Shown: positions 15,785 to 25,022, counted from the first letter of the stretch. The stretch: DNA of 64,000 nucleotides from Actinomycetota bacterium (GCA_016213625.1 JACQZZ010000116.1:62001-126000); one strand, 5' to 3'. Numbers and translations are program-made. The notes: generated from the letters alone by a model not told the origin.

Positions 15785-17381
15785 CGGCCTTCTTCGCCGG
15801 AGCCTTCTTGGCCGCCGACTTCTTGGCAGGAGCTTTCTTGGCGGGAGCCGCCTTCTTCCTCGGCGCTGCAGCCGGCTGCAACGGAGCGAGCATCGCCTCG
15901 GCGAGCGCCACCAGTTCCTTCATCTCGGCATGCAGCAGGTCGGTGAGCACCCACAGGTCGGGGACGAGGTCGCGGTCGCCGACGAAGCCGAAGTCGAGGT
16001 TGCCGTTGTAGCTCTGCACGGTCATGTTCAGACCCTGGCCGTCGACCAACGTGCTCACCGGATAGAAGTGTTGGAGTTGGGCACCGGCCGAGTAGAGCGG
16101 CATCTGCGGGCCTGGCACATTGCTGATGACCAGGTTGAACGGAGGGTTCATGCGGTCGGCGATGCGCAGCCGGCTGTACATCCGCATCGCCCGTGCCGCC
16201 ACGGCCGGCGGGGCGAACTGGGTGAAGTCCTGCAACGACTCGGCGGGGATGGTGGCGAATTGGTCCTTCGCCGCCGACATCGCCTGTTGCACACGATGGA
16301 TGCGCTTGGCGGGATCGGGCTCGTTGGTGGCCAGATCCGAGAACAGCGCCGACACCCGGTTCTGATAGCTGTCGTCCTCCTGCCCGCTGCGCACGCTGAC
16401 GGGCACCATCGCGATGAGGCTGTCCTCCGGCAGACAGTCGTGCAGCAACAGATAGCGGCGCAATGTGCCCGAGCACACGGCCATCACCACGTCGTTGAAC
16501 GTGCACCCGAACGCACGGCGGATGGTCTTCGCGTCGTCGAGCGGCACCGAGGTGTACGCGAAGCGACGGTGCGGCGTGATGGCCTGATTCCACGGTGTGC
16601 GCGGCGCCGGCGTGGGCGGCAGCGGCGGCGCGTGGTCGACGTCAGTGCCCTTCTGCGCGCGGAGCCGCTCGCGCATCATGTTGCCGATGGGACCCGGCAT
16701 GGGGAGCGCGATGAGATCGGCCAGTGCGTGCAGGCCGCCTGATCGCGTGGCGGCCGCCAACTCGCGCGTCGTGCGCACGCTCAACCGGATCATCTTCTCC
16801 GGTCGGCGCAGATACTCGAGTGCGGTCAGTCGCAGCAGGTCCTCGTCGGTGGGAATGGCCTCGGGCTCCCACGGCACGGGGTGGCCGGTGGGTCGCGCCG
16901 TGGGATCGATGTCGAGCAGGGCCGCCAGCATCATCGCCCCGGCCGCGCCATCGACCGCGGCGTGGTGCACCTTGGTGAGTTGGGCGATGAGCGTGCCGTT
17001 CTCGAGGCCCTCGATGACGTACAGCTCCCACAGCGGGCGCGTGCGGTCGAGCGGCCGGGCGATGATGCGCGACACCGCCTCGGCCAGTTGCTCGGGCGTA
17101 CCGGGCGGCGGGATGGCGTGGTGACGCACGTGGAAGTCGATGTCGAAGGCCGGGTCTTCGATCCAGTACGGCAGGTCGAGCCCGAGCGGCACTTCCACCA
17201 ACCGACGGCGGAACGGCGCCAGCTGGTCGATGCGTTCGAGGATGATCTCCTTCGTCGCCTCCAACCCCGCACCGCCGGGAGCACCCGCAGGGTCGTAGAT
17301 GGTGACCGAGCTGACGTGACCGAAGGTGGTCGGCGTCTCCATGTTGAGGAAGCTGACGTCGATACCGTTGAGCTGACGCAC
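15768..17381 (-). CDS. Wax ester synthase / diacylglycerol acyltransferase with Lys-Ala-Pro tail
   Basis: A WS/DGAT enzyme of 537 residues that would join acyl-CoA to fatty alcohol or diacylglycerol for storage lipid. The catalytic motif KVHHAAVDGAAG (HHxxxDG) lies at about residue 135, and the C-terminal half has FNDVVMAVCSGTLRRYL and NLVISNVPGPQ, both family hallmarks. The last 35 residues are an unusual run of AKKAPAKK-type repeats ending TRRR, like tails of actinobacterial DNA- or polyphosphate-binding proteins; this is not usual in the family. GTG 17381 has an AGGA five bases upstream and lies 9 bp after the aldo/keto reductase, so the two form an operon. Confidence 0.93.
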   Translation of the reverse strand: MRQLNGIDVSFLNMETPTTFGHVSSVTIYDPAGAPGGAGLEATKEIILERIDQLAPFRRRLVEVPLGLDLPYWIEDPAFDIDFHVRHHAIPPPGTPEQLAEAVSRIIARPLDRTRPLWELYVIEGLENGTLIAQLTKVHHAAVDGAAGAMMLAALLDIDPTARPTGHPVPWEPEAIPTDEDLLRLTALEYLRRPEKMIRLSVRTTRELAAATRSGGLHALADLIALPMPGPIGNMMRERLRAQKGTDVDHAPPLPPTPAPRTPWNQAITPHRRFAYTSVPLDDAKTIRRAFGCTFNDVVMAVCSGTLRRYLLLHDCLPEDSLIAMVPVSVRSGQEDDSYQNRVSALFSDLATNEPDPAKRIHRVQQAMSAAKDQFATIPAESLQDFTQFAPPAVAARAMRMYSRLRIADRMNPPFNLVISNVPGPQMPLYSAGAQLQHFYPVSTLVDGQGLNMTVQSYNGNLDFGFVGDRDLVPDLWVLTDLLHAEMKELVALAEAMLAPLQPAAAPRKKAAPAKKAPAKKSAAKKAPAKKAATRRR

Positions 17382-17389
17382 GTGAGTTC

Positions 17390-18268
17390 CTATCCCTTGG
17401 CGTGTTCCGTGAGCGGAAAGATGGTGGGCCACTCGGCAGCTTCGGTGAGCAGCGCGTCGCGCTCGGCCGGGGTCATGGGCGTGTAGGCCTTCGCCGCCTC
17501 GACGAGCGTGGGAATCAGTCGCATGTCGCCGGTGGTGGCGAACACGTGCACGCCGGGCGTGGAGAGTGTGAAGCGCACGCCACGGGCCAACAGATCGGCC
17601 TCGGTGAACGGCTCGTACCAGCAGGCGTGGGTGGGCGTGCGGTCGCCCCACGGCTGGTGGGCGCCCACCTTGATGGCCTGCACGCCCAGGTCGCGGCGAG
17701 CGGCCTCGTCGAGCAACGCGGCCAGGTCCGTTGCGTACTGCGGGTGAGCGAGTGCGCCGGGGTACACGGGCAGCATCACCGTGTCGAGGTCGTAACGCTT
17801 CACCGCCTCCAGCTGAGCCGCGGGTGTGCCGAAGTCGTGACCGGTGATGCCGACGAACCGGGTGAGCCCTTCATCGCGAGCCTGCAGGATGGCCTCGAAG
17901 GCCTCGTCGCGGCTGTCGAGGTCGTCGATGCTGATGACGCCGTGCGCCTGGTAGAGGTCGACGTGGTCGGTGCCCAGGCGCTCGAGCGTGCGCTCGAGAT
18001 GCCGGCGCAGGTGACTGCCCGACGTGGCTCCCGACTTCTCGCCCAGGAACACCCGGTCGCGCACGGCGGGTAGGAACTCGCCGACGAGCACTTCCGCATT
18101 GCCGTAGCCGGGGGCGATGTCGATGTGGTTGATGCCGCTCTCGATGGCCGCGTGGAAGCTCGGGCCCACTTCGTCGGGTGTGGAGCGACCGTACGCTGCG
18201 GTGCCGAGAATGGCGACCGATGACAGGTGCTCGGTGCGGCCCAGCCGCCGCGTGGGCATGACGTTCAT
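17390..18268 (-). CDS. Aldo/keto reductase family protein
   Basis: A (beta/alpha)8 NAD(P)H-dependent reductase of 292 residues. The catalytic tetrad is visible: Asp and Tyr in HIDIAPGYGNAE, Lys in FLGEKSG and His in LYQAHGV. The start MPTRRLGRTE is the usual AKR opening. ATG 18268 is supported by TACAGT six bases upstream; ATG 18259 is possible. Placed first in an operon with the WS/DGAT gene, it could supply or remove a carbonyl compound in lipid metabolism, which is inference. Confidence 0.92.
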   Translation of the reverse strand: MNVMPTRRLGRTEHLSSVAILGTAAYGRSTPDEVGPSFHAAIESGINHIDIAPGYGNAEVLVGEFLPAVRDRVFLGEKSGATSGSHLRRHLERTLERLGTDHVDLYQAHGVISIDDLDSRDEAFEAILQARDEGLTRFVGITGHDFGTPAAQLEAVKRYDLDTVMLPVYPGALAHPQYATDLAALLDEAARRDLGVQAIKVGAHQPWGDRTPTHACWYEPFTEADLLARGVRFTLSTPGVHVFATTGDMRLIPTLVEAAKAYTPMTPAERDALLTEAAEWPTIFPLTEHAKG

Positions 18269-18274
18269 GAGGCA

Positions 18275-18280
18275 ACTGTA
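18275..18280 (-). promoter_or_regulatory. -10 box, leaderless aldo/keto reductase operon
   Basis: TACAGT on the minus strand, six bases, ATG 18268. The identical arrangement TACAGT-N6-ATG occurs at 60915-60929. Confidence 0.55.
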
Positions 18281-18300
18281 CGTCGTGCTAGGAACAACCC

Positions 18301-19254
<954 letters not shown>

Positions 19255-19269
19255 GCCGGCACCGCGAGC

Positions 19270-20034
19270 TCAGCTGGCGTACTGCTCGGGGATGAGCACC
19301 GGCTTGCGCTTCTTCGGCTTGCCCTTGCGCTCGTTCACGCTGTGGCGCACCGCCAGCACCCAGCCGACGAGGACCGCGATGCTGAACGTGAACCACTGGA
19401 TGGTGTAGCTGAGGTGCGGCGGCCCGCCATCGAGATTGGGCGGGGCGACGGGCTGCACGTTGGCGGCCTCGTACTGCATGTCGAGCTGGTCGATGTACAC
19501 CGGCTGGACGTCCTGCTCGAACTGCTGCGACAACGCGTCGAGATCGACGCGACGGATTTGGGTGAGCGCCTGGGTGCCGTCGTCGCTGGCCTCACCGAAC
19601 CCGGCCGTACGGCTGCGACGTACGCGCCCGGTGATGGTGACCTGGCCGCTCGGTGCGTCGGGCACGGCGTCGGCCCCGGCGACGAACCCGCGATTGACGA
19701 TGAGCACCGTGCCGTCCTCGAGCAGCAGGCCGTTCACCGGGTCGGTGCCCGAGGCGCCGCTCTGGCTGACATTGACCACCTGGAACTGGGGATCGGTGAG
19801 GTACGTGCCGGTCGCGCTGACCCGCCGCCACTCCACCGAGGCAGGGTCGGTGAGATCGAGCGACTCGAACGGCACCACCTCGGCCTCGCTGCGCGCGGTG
19901 ACCTCGGCCTTGAAGTCCTGGCGATCGTGCAGCCGGCCCCACTGCCACAGCCCGGCGGTGACCATGCCGCCGATGGCGAGCAGACACAGCAGGTGGAAGG
20001 CGATCCACTTCGGGGTCAGCAGGAACTTGTACAT
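19270..20034 (-). CDS. SURF1 family protein (cytochrome oxidase assembly)
   Basis: SURF1 proteins help assemble haem-copper cytochrome c oxidase in the membrane. The 254-residue protein has the two expected membrane helices: WIAFHLLCLLAIGGMVTAGLWQW at residues about 10-32 and FTFSIAVLVGWVLAVRH near residue 225. Between them is the external domain with GLWQWGRL, VNRGFV and YTIQWFTF landmarks. The C-terminus is basic (KGKPKKRKP). ATG 20034 is preferred over GTG 20043 because TACCGT lies ten bases before the ATG and only one base before the GTG. No oxidase genes are nearby. Confidence 0.93.
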   Translation of the reverse strand: MYKFLLTPKWIAFHLLCLLAIGGMVTAGLWQWGRLHDRQDFKAEVTARSEAEVVPFESLDLTDPASVEWRRVSATGTYLTDPQFQVVNVSQSGASGTDPVNGLLLEDGTVLIVNRGFVAGADAVPDAPSGQVTITGRVRRSRTAGFGEASDDGTQALTQIRRVDLDALSQQFEQDVQPVYIDQLDMQYEAANVQPVAPPNLDGGPPHLSYTIQWFTFSIAVLVGWVLAVRHSVNERKGKPKKRKPVLIPEQYAS

Positions 20035-20102
20035 CGCGGCCACGACGGTAGCGGCGCTCGCCGCCGTTGGCCCATCAGGCGGCGGGGGTCAGGCAGCTCG
20101 GG

Positions 20103-20909
20103 TCAGGTGCGGTCCCAGAGCATGGTGTTCGGGGTGTCGGGGTCGAGCAGGCGCTGGGCAGGGGACTGGCGGTCGATGTGGCCGATCAGTCCCTTGTACA
20201 CACCGAACCCGCACAGGCCCTGCAGTTCGGGGGAGAAGCGGCGCACGGTGTCGAGCGGGATTCCCAACTGCTGGTTCTCCTGCTGGCGGATGTAGCCGGC
20301 GCAGTAGTTCATGGCGATGCCACGGCGCTTGGTGTCGGTGACGTTGGCGCCACCCCCGTGCCACAGCCCGCCGTTCCACACGAGGATGCTGCCGCGTGGC
20401 ATCTCGGCGCACACGCTGTCGTAGCGCTGCCCGTAGACCGGCGACGACGGTTCCAGGTGGCTGCCGGGGATGATGCGGGTGGCGCCATTCGCCTCGGTGA
20501 AGTCGGTGACGGCCCACATGCTGTTGGCGGTGACGGCCGCGTGCGGTTTGGGGATGGGGATGACCTGGTCGTCGGCGTGGATGGGCTGGGCGATCTCGCC
20601 GGGGTGGATGGTGATGGCGCTGACGCTGCTCACCAGACATCCCTGGCCGAGCAGATGGTGCATCAGCGGCAGCACCACCGGGTGCACGGGGATCTGTTCG
20701 TACAGCTCGCCCAGCGCCAACAGGTTGTACACGCGGGTGGTGGCGCGGCCCTCGAAGCCGTTGCCACCCATCTGCACCCCGAGCTCGTGCTCCAGGCGGT
20801 CGATGTCGGCGTGCAGCGCCTCGGCGACGCCCACGTCGAACGCATCGCGCACCACGGTGCACCCGTCGCGGTCGAGTCGCTCGATGTGCGCGCTCAGCTC
20901 ATCGGTCAT
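20103..20909 (-). CDS. Phytanoyl-CoA dioxygenase (PhyH) family protein, copy 1
   Basis: An Fe(II)/2-oxoglutarate oxygenase of 268 residues. The metal facial triad is visible as QPIHADDQ (His-x-Asp) and GLWHGGGAN (distal His), and an Arg for 2-oxoglutarate is likely in the following TKRRGIAMNY. Typical PhyH features include GATRIIPGSH. The natural substrate is not evident; bacterial members hydroxylate fatty acyl chains, ectoine, alkylamines and others. ATG 20909 was chosen; GTG 20918 would add three residues. It is divergent from the kinase-like gene, with 49 bp between starts. Confidence 0.92.
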   Translation of the reverse strand: MTDELSAHIERLDRDGCTVVRDAFDVGVAEALHADIDRLEHELGVQMGGNGFEGRATTRVYNLLALGELYEQIPVHPVVLPLMHHLLGQGCLVSSVSAITIHPGEIAQPIHADDQVIPIPKPHAAVTANSMWAVTDFTEANGATRIIPGSHLEPSSPVYGQRYDSVCAEMPRGSILVWNGGLWHGGGANVTDTKRRGIAMNYCAGYIRQQENQQLGIPLDTVRRFSPELQGLCGFGVYKGLIGHIDRQSPAQRLLDPDTPNTMLWDRT

Positions 20910-20958
20910 GGCGCCCACTGTGCCAGAACGGGCCGGCGAGGGCTACGGTCGGACACCG

Positions 20959-21993
20959 ATGGATCCGCAACAGATCACCTCCGAATGGCTCAGTGGCGTG
21001 CTCGGCGCGCCGGTCACCATCTCCGCCGACCAGCGCATCGGCGACGGCCTCGTGGGCATGAACATCCGCTACTCGCTGCAGGTGCCCGACGGCTCGGGTC
21101 TGCCGTCGAGCATCATCGCCAAGCTGCCCTCGCCCGATCCCACCAGCCGCGCCACCGGCATCTCGCTGCGCAACTACGAGCGCGAGGTGAAGTTCTACAA
21201 CGAGATCCAGCCCACGGTCGACATCCGCGTGGCGCGCTGCTACCACGGCGAATGGCACGCCGACAACGGCGACTTCGTGCTGCTGCTGGAAGACCTGTCG
21301 CCGGCGGCGCAGGGCAACCAGATCACCGGCTGCACGGCCGAGCACGCACGCCGCTCGGTGCTCGAGCTCGCTCGGCTCCACGGGCCCCGGTGGGGCGACC
21401 CGACCCTGAACGACATCGAGTTCCTCGAGCGCCGCACCGCCGAGTCGGCCGCCCAACTGCAGATGATCTGGACGATGTTCGTCCCCGGCTTCCTGGGCGT
21501 CTACTCGAAGTACCTCGACGCCGAGGGCATCGCGTTGGTCGAGCGCTTCGGCGCGCGTATCCCGCAATGGATCGAAGGCCGTTCGCTGCCGGGCACCGTC
21601 ACCCACGGCGACTACCGCCTCGACAACCTGATGTTCGGTGGTGAGCAGGGCGGCTACCCCATCTCCGTCGTCGACTGGCAGACCCCCGGCCACGGCCCCG
21701 CCAGTGGCGATGTCAGCTACTTCATGGGCGCCGGCCCGTGGCCCAACGTGCGCAAGGAGATCGAGCGCGACATCGTCGCCGAGTACCTCGCCGCACTCGG
21801 CGAGTACGGCGTGTCGGTCGACGAGGGCGAGTTCTTCCAGCAGTACTCGCGCGACGCGTTCGCCGGCGTCATCATGGCCGTCGTCGCCTCACAGATCGTG
21901 GGCAGCAGCGACCGCAGCGAAGCGATGTTCGCGGCCATGGCCACCCGCCACGTGCGCCACGCGCTCGACCTCGACAGCGAGAGCCTGATCTGA
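20959..21993 (+). CDS. Phosphotransferase family protein (APH / ecdysteroid-kinase-like)
   Basis: A kinase-fold protein of 344 residues. The phosphate loop region GDGLVGMNIRYSLQV, the ATP Lys in IIAKLPSP, the catalytic loop VTHGDYRLDNLMF (HGDxxxxN) and the metal Asp in SVVDWQTPGHGP are all present. These fit the aminoglycoside phosphotransferase clan, subgroup DUF1679/EcKinase, common in actinobacteria that degrade steroids and acyl compounds; it is not likely a resistance gene. Start ATG 20959 follows TACGGT by nine bases. It is followed by two small genes in a tight same-strand row. Confidence 0.9.
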   Translation: MDPQQITSEWLSGVLGAPVTISADQRIGDGLVGMNIRYSLQVPDGSGLPSSIIAKLPSPDPTSRATGISLRNYEREVKFYNEIQPTVDIRVARCYHGEWHADNGDFVLLLEDLSPAAQGNQITGCTAEHARRSVLELARLHGPRWGDPTLNDIEFLERRTAESAAQLQMIWTMFVPGFLGVYSKYLDAEGIALVERFGARIPQWIEGRSLPGTVTHGDYRLDNLMFGGEQGGYPISVVDWQTPGHGPASGDVSYFMGAGPWPNVRKEIERDIVAEYLAALGEYGVSVDEGEFFQQYSRDAFAGVIMAVVASQIVGSSDRSEAMFAAMATRHVRHALDLDSESLI

Positions 21994-21995
21994 CG

Positions 21996-22478
21996 GTGGA
22001 GCTGCCCGACTTCCACATCCCGCACGCGGAGAAGATCGAATGGATGATCGAGACCCACGGCTGGGCGATGGAACCGGTGGCGGCCCGCACCGACACGGAT
22101 CCGCCGCTGGCCGGCTACGTGTACACCATCGGCTACCCAGAGGCCTTCGGCTTCCCTGAGGTCGTGGTGTTCGGTCTCACGCCCGCCGCGGCGCGAGGCC
22201 TGTTCGACATGATCGCCGACATGTTGCGCGGCGGCACCGAGATCCCGCTGGGCGTGGAGCTCACCGGCCTGTTCGACAACGACCTTCGCTGCCTGTTCGC
22301 ACCCATCGCCCACGAGATGGTGGGGGAGCTGCTGTCCACTGCGGTGGCCTGGCGGCGCGGTGCACCGTTCGCCGCGGCGCAGTTGTTGTGGCCCGACCGC
22401 AACGGCTTCCTGCCCACCGAGCCCGGCTTCGACCGGCGCATCGCCCTCGCCCAGCCGGTGGTGGGCGATGTCGGCTGA
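21996..22478 (+). CDS. DUF4262 domain protein
   Basis: A 160-residue protein beginning at a GTG two bases after the previous stop. The pattern THGW near the start, GYVYTIGYPEAFGFPEVVVFGL and the later WRRGAPFAAAQLLWPDRNGFLP match the DUF4262 family as I know it. These are small soluble proteins of unknown role found in many bacteria. There is no signal peptide or membrane segment. Its last 11 bases overlap the next gene. Confidence 0.8.
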   Translation: MELPDFHIPHAEKIEWMIETHGWAMEPVAARTDTDPPLAGYVYTIGYPEAFGFPEVVVFGLTPAAARGLFDMIADMLRGGTEIPLGVELTGLFDNDLRCLFAPIAHEMVGELLSTAVAWRRGAPFAAAQLLWPDRNGFLPTEPGFDRRIALAQPVVGDVG

Positions 22479-22866
22479 CCTGCCACTGCTCATCTTCGAC
22501 GGCGACTGCGGGTTCTGCAGTGCCTCGGTGCGGTTCGGCCAGCGCTGGATCCGGCGGATGCCCACCGCGACGCCGTTCCAAAGACTCGACCTCACCCGCT
22601 ACGGCATCACCGCTGCCGACTGCACCACGGCGGTGCAGTACGTCGCCCGCGACCATCACGTCTTCGCCGCGCACGATGCCGTGAGCGCGCTCCTGCTCGG
22701 GGCAGGACGGGGGTGGTGGGTGCTCGGCGCACTGATGCACCTCCCGGGCATCCACTGGCTGAGCGGCGTGGTCTACCGCTGGGTGGCGCGCAATCGGCAC
22801 CGGCTGCCGGGCGCCACGGCTGCGTGCGCCATCAACGCTCCGGGAGAATCACCCGGGCCTCGTTGA
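22468..22866 (+). CDS. DCC-type thiol-disulfide oxidoreductase (DUF393)
   Basis: A 132-residue protein opening MSADLPLLIFDGDCGFCSAS, the DxDCxxC motif that gives the DCC family its name. WWVLGALMHLPGIHWL in the middle is the usual hydrophobic stretch, and YRWVARNRHRLPG is the usual end. Members are thought to be thioredoxin-like, but the substrate is unknown. ATG 22468 overlaps the DUF4262 gene. The 3' end overlaps the convergent small gene by 35 bp. Confidence 0.88.
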   Translation: MSADLPLLIFDGDCGFCSASVRFGQRWIRRMPTATPFQRLDLTRYGITAADCTTAVQYVARDHHVFAAHDAVSALLLGAGRGWWVLGALMHLPGIHWLSGVVYRWVARNRHRLPGATAACAINAPGESPGPR

Positions 22867-23077
22867 GTTGCACGAGCAGTTCGTCGAGTGCCGCGGTCTC
22901 CTGAGCCTGCAGCCGAATGCGGCGGGCACAGCTGAACCCGGCGGCCTTCACCAGCCCGGTCCACTCCAGCTCGGGCTGGTCGAGTGCCACCTGCAACGCA
23001 GTGGTGAGCGCACGCACCGGGTCCTGGTCGTACTCGGCCATCAGCCGCTCGACATCTCGCTTCTTCAGCTCGGTCAT
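22832..23077 (-). CDS. Small conserved-looking protein downstream of the saccharopine-dehydrogenase-like gene
   Basis: An 81-residue soluble, charged, mostly helical protein: MTELKKRDVERLMAEYD at the start, then a region with AAGFSCARRIRL and a helical end QLNEARVILPER. I do not recognise a family. Its ATG overlaps the stop of the saccharopine-dehydrogenase-like gene (ATGA, 23074-23077), so the two are co-translated and may work together. The last 35 bp are antisense to the DCC gene. Confidence 0.75.
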   Translation of the reverse strand: MTELKKRDVERLMAEYDQDPVRALTTALQVALDQPELEWTGLVKAAGFSCARRIRLQAQETAALDELLVQLNEARVILPER

Positions 23078-24285
23078 GGCGTGCGCTCCTCCATGGCCCA
23101 GGGCGCGCCGTGCTCGTTCAGCAGCGCCAGGAACGGGTCGGCGGTGAACGCCTCTGGACCCTTCACGCCGGCGCCCTTCCATTGGCCGGTGGCGAGGAGT
23201 TCGAGCGCCACGACGGGGTGCACTGCGGTCTGCCACACCACGGCCTGGTGGCCGTACTCGCGCATGGTCCAGTCGTTGTCGACCACTTGATACAGGTAGG
23301 TGCAGCGCGGCCGGCCGTCCTTGTCGAGGCCGGTGACCAGCGACCCGGCACAGGTGCGACCGCGCATGCGATCGCCGAGCTCGGCGGGGTTGGGCAGCAC
23401 CGCGGCCACCACGTCGCGGGGCGACACCTCGACGCCGCGCACCTTGACGGGCGTGGTGGAGTCGAGGCCCAACAGGTGGATGGTGCGCAGCACGTCGATG
23501 AACTCGTCACCCAGGCCGTACTTGAACGTCACTCGCCCCACGTCGAGCCAGCGGGGCATCAGCAACACCTCCTCGTGCTCCACGTTCACGCACCCGAGCG
23601 CACCGATGCCCTCGGGGAACACGAACGTCTCCGGCTCGCTGAACGGTGCGGTGGTGAACCACCCGCGGTCGCGTTCGTAGACCAGCGGCGGATTGAGGCA
23701 CTCCTCGATGGTGGTCCAGATGCTGAACGTGGGGGCGAACTTGAACCCGGTGATCTCCAGATCGGCCCCGTCGCGCACACCCACTTCGTCGATCCGGCTG
23801 AACAGGTGGTCCGACGCGTACCGCGCCACCACGTCACTGAAGCCGGGCTCCACGCCCATGCCGACCAGGGCGAGCAGGTCGCGGTCCTCCCACGCGTCGG
23901 AGGCGGCGAACTGGGCCTCACCCAGCATCACGCCCGGTTGCTCGTGCGGGTTGGTGGGGTGCGGCACCGACAGGTTCATCGCCATGTCGAGGTAGTGACA
24001 GCCGGCTTCGAACGCCGCCTCGAAGATGGGCGGATTGAAGCGCGGATCGCAGGCGTTCACCACCACGTCGGCCTTCGACGTGCGCACCAGCTCGATCAGG
24101 TCGAGCTTGTCGCTGGCGTCCACACGGGTGCCGACGACGCGAGGGTCGTTGGCGTGGGCCGCCGCACGGGCGGCCCGGGCGACATCCACATCGGCCACCA
24201 CGATCTGTTCGAAGACTTCCCGTCGCGCCGCGATCGACACGATGGACGACCCGACACCTCCCGCGCCGACCACCAGTACTCGCAT
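23074..24285 (-). CDS. Saccharopine dehydrogenase family protein
   Basis: A 403-residue NAD(P)-binding protein. Rossmann motif VLVVGAGGVGSS at the N-terminus; ADVVVNACDPRFNPPIFEAAFEAGCHYLDMA and GVEPGFSDVVARYA are typical of the saccharopine-dehydrogenase/carboxynorspermidine-synthase group. A large C-terminal catalytic domain carries YLYQVVDN and AVVWQTAVHPVVALELL. It could form or cleave a secondary amine between an amino acid and a keto acid, or act in polyamine synthesis; I cannot decide which. Start ATG 24285 has TACCTT eight bases upstream. Confidence 0.88.
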   Translation of the reverse strand: MRVLVVGAGGVGSSIVSIAARREVFEQIVVADVDVARAARAAAHANDPRVVGTRVDASDKLDLIELVRTSKADVVVNACDPRFNPPIFEAAFEAGCHYLDMAMNLSVPHPTNPHEQPGVMLGEAQFAASDAWEDRDLLALVGMGVEPGFSDVVARYASDHLFSRIDEVGVRDGADLEITGFKFAPTFSIWTTIEECLNPPLVYERDRGWFTTAPFSEPETFVFPEGIGALGCVNVEHEEVLLMPRWLDVGRVTFKYGLGDEFIDVLRTIHLLGLDSTTPVKVRGVEVSPRDVVAAVLPNPAELGDRMRGRTCAGSLVTGLDKDGRPRCTYLYQVVDNDWTMREYGHQAVVWQTAVHPVVALELLATGQWKGAGVKGPEAFTADPFLALLNEHGAPWAMEERTP

Positions 24286-24293
24286 GGATCGTC

Positions 24294-24299
24294 AAGGTA
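24294..24299 (-). promoter_or_regulatory. -10 box before the saccharopine-dehydrogenase-like gene
   Basis: TACCTT on the minus strand, eight bases before ATG 24285; no ribosome site is visible, so a leaderless or near-leaderless transcript is likely. Confidence 0.4.
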
Positions 24300-24343
24300 G
24301 CCCAGGCCCGAAGGCCGACGGCAGTCGCCCCCGGGCGGGTGGC

Positions 24344-24874
24344 TCAGTAGCTGAACGCGCGGCGTCCGGCACCCGTGCTGACCAGCGAGGCGATGCGCTG
24401 CGCCAGGTACGGGCTGAACGAACCGCGGTAGCGCAGCTGCAGTTCGGGAATCATCCAGTCGTTGCCGGTGATCTTGCCGCGGCAGTCGGCGGCGCCACAG
24501 GCGCACTCGAACTCGTCGTAGTCGCTGCCGTCGCTCATCGCGTAGTCGTAGACGATGGCTTCGCCGGGCTCGATGGCGCGGGTGGCGATGAGCACGGTGT
24601 TGCCGTGCATGCCGCAATTGGGTGCGCAGGAGTGGTTGATGAAGTCGGCGGGCTCTGGTTCGGGAGCGCCGGCCAGGTACAACTCGTCCTCGATCTGGAT
24701 GCTGCGCACCTGCTGGCTCACCGGCAGCAGGTCGAGTTCGTGTCGCGACATGCACCGCCCGCCGAACGCGGCGATGACCTCGCCGGCTGCGATGGACTCG
24801 CCGGCGACGGAGCCGTGCCCACCGTTGGGCATGGCGACCGTGCGGGCCTTCGGGGTGAAATAGCAGACACTCAT
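24344..24874 (-). CDS. SET domain protein (putative protein lysine methyltransferase)
   Basis: A 176-residue protein with a complete small SET domain plus post-SET cysteines. Visible motifs are GHGSVAGESIAAGEVIAAFGG (first SAM-site strand), DFINHSCAPNCG (NHS motif forming the pseudoknot), EAIVYDYAMSD (the catalytic Tyr region) and CACGAADCRG (CxC-x4-C zinc site). SET enzymes use SAM to methylate lysines; in bacteria they are scattered and their targets are mostly unknown. ATG 24874 is used, GTG 24877 being the alternative; an AGGATG lies upstream. It is divergent from a lyase gene, and the 148-bp spacer holds several palindromes. Confidence 0.88.
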   Translation of the reverse strand: MSVCYFTPKARTVAMPNGGHGSVAGESIAAGEVIAAFGGRCMSRHELDLLPVSQQVRSIQIEDELYLAGAPEPEPADFINHSCAPNCGMHGNTVLIATRAIEPGEAIVYDYAMSDGSDYDEFECACGAADCRGKITGNDWMIPELQLRYRGSFSPYLAQRIASLVSTGAGRRAFSY

Positions 24875-24927
24875 CACGGATCATCCTGTCGGCCGATCGT
24901 CGAGCCGTCTACTTCCTGATGGGTCAG

Positions 24928-24971
24928 CCGATCTGATCGGAAGATCAGTCAGCCTGACCGTTCGGTCAGGC
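24928..24971. promoter_or_regulatory. Cluster of three palindromes between SET and lyase genes
   Basis: Three inverted repeats lie side by side: CCGATC-T-GATCGG (24928-24940), CTGATC-GGAA-GATCAG (24933-24948) and GCCTGACCG-TT-CGGTCAGGC (24952-24971, nine perfect pairs). The first two share the half-site GATCGG. The cluster is upstream of both divergent genes and about 40 bp upstream of the lyase -10 box, a place suited to a dimeric regulator (TetR or GntR size). The last palindrome could also be a terminator-like hairpin. Confidence 0.5.
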
Positions 24972-25010
24972 GTGGTGTCGGTGGGCAGCGAGCGCGCCAG
25001 GGCATCGGGT

Positions 25011-25016
25011 TAGCCT
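25011..25016 (+). promoter_or_regulatory. -10 box, leaderless lyase gene
   Basis: TAGCCT, six bases, ATG 25023. Confidence 0.5.
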
Positions 25017-25022
25017 GCGGCG

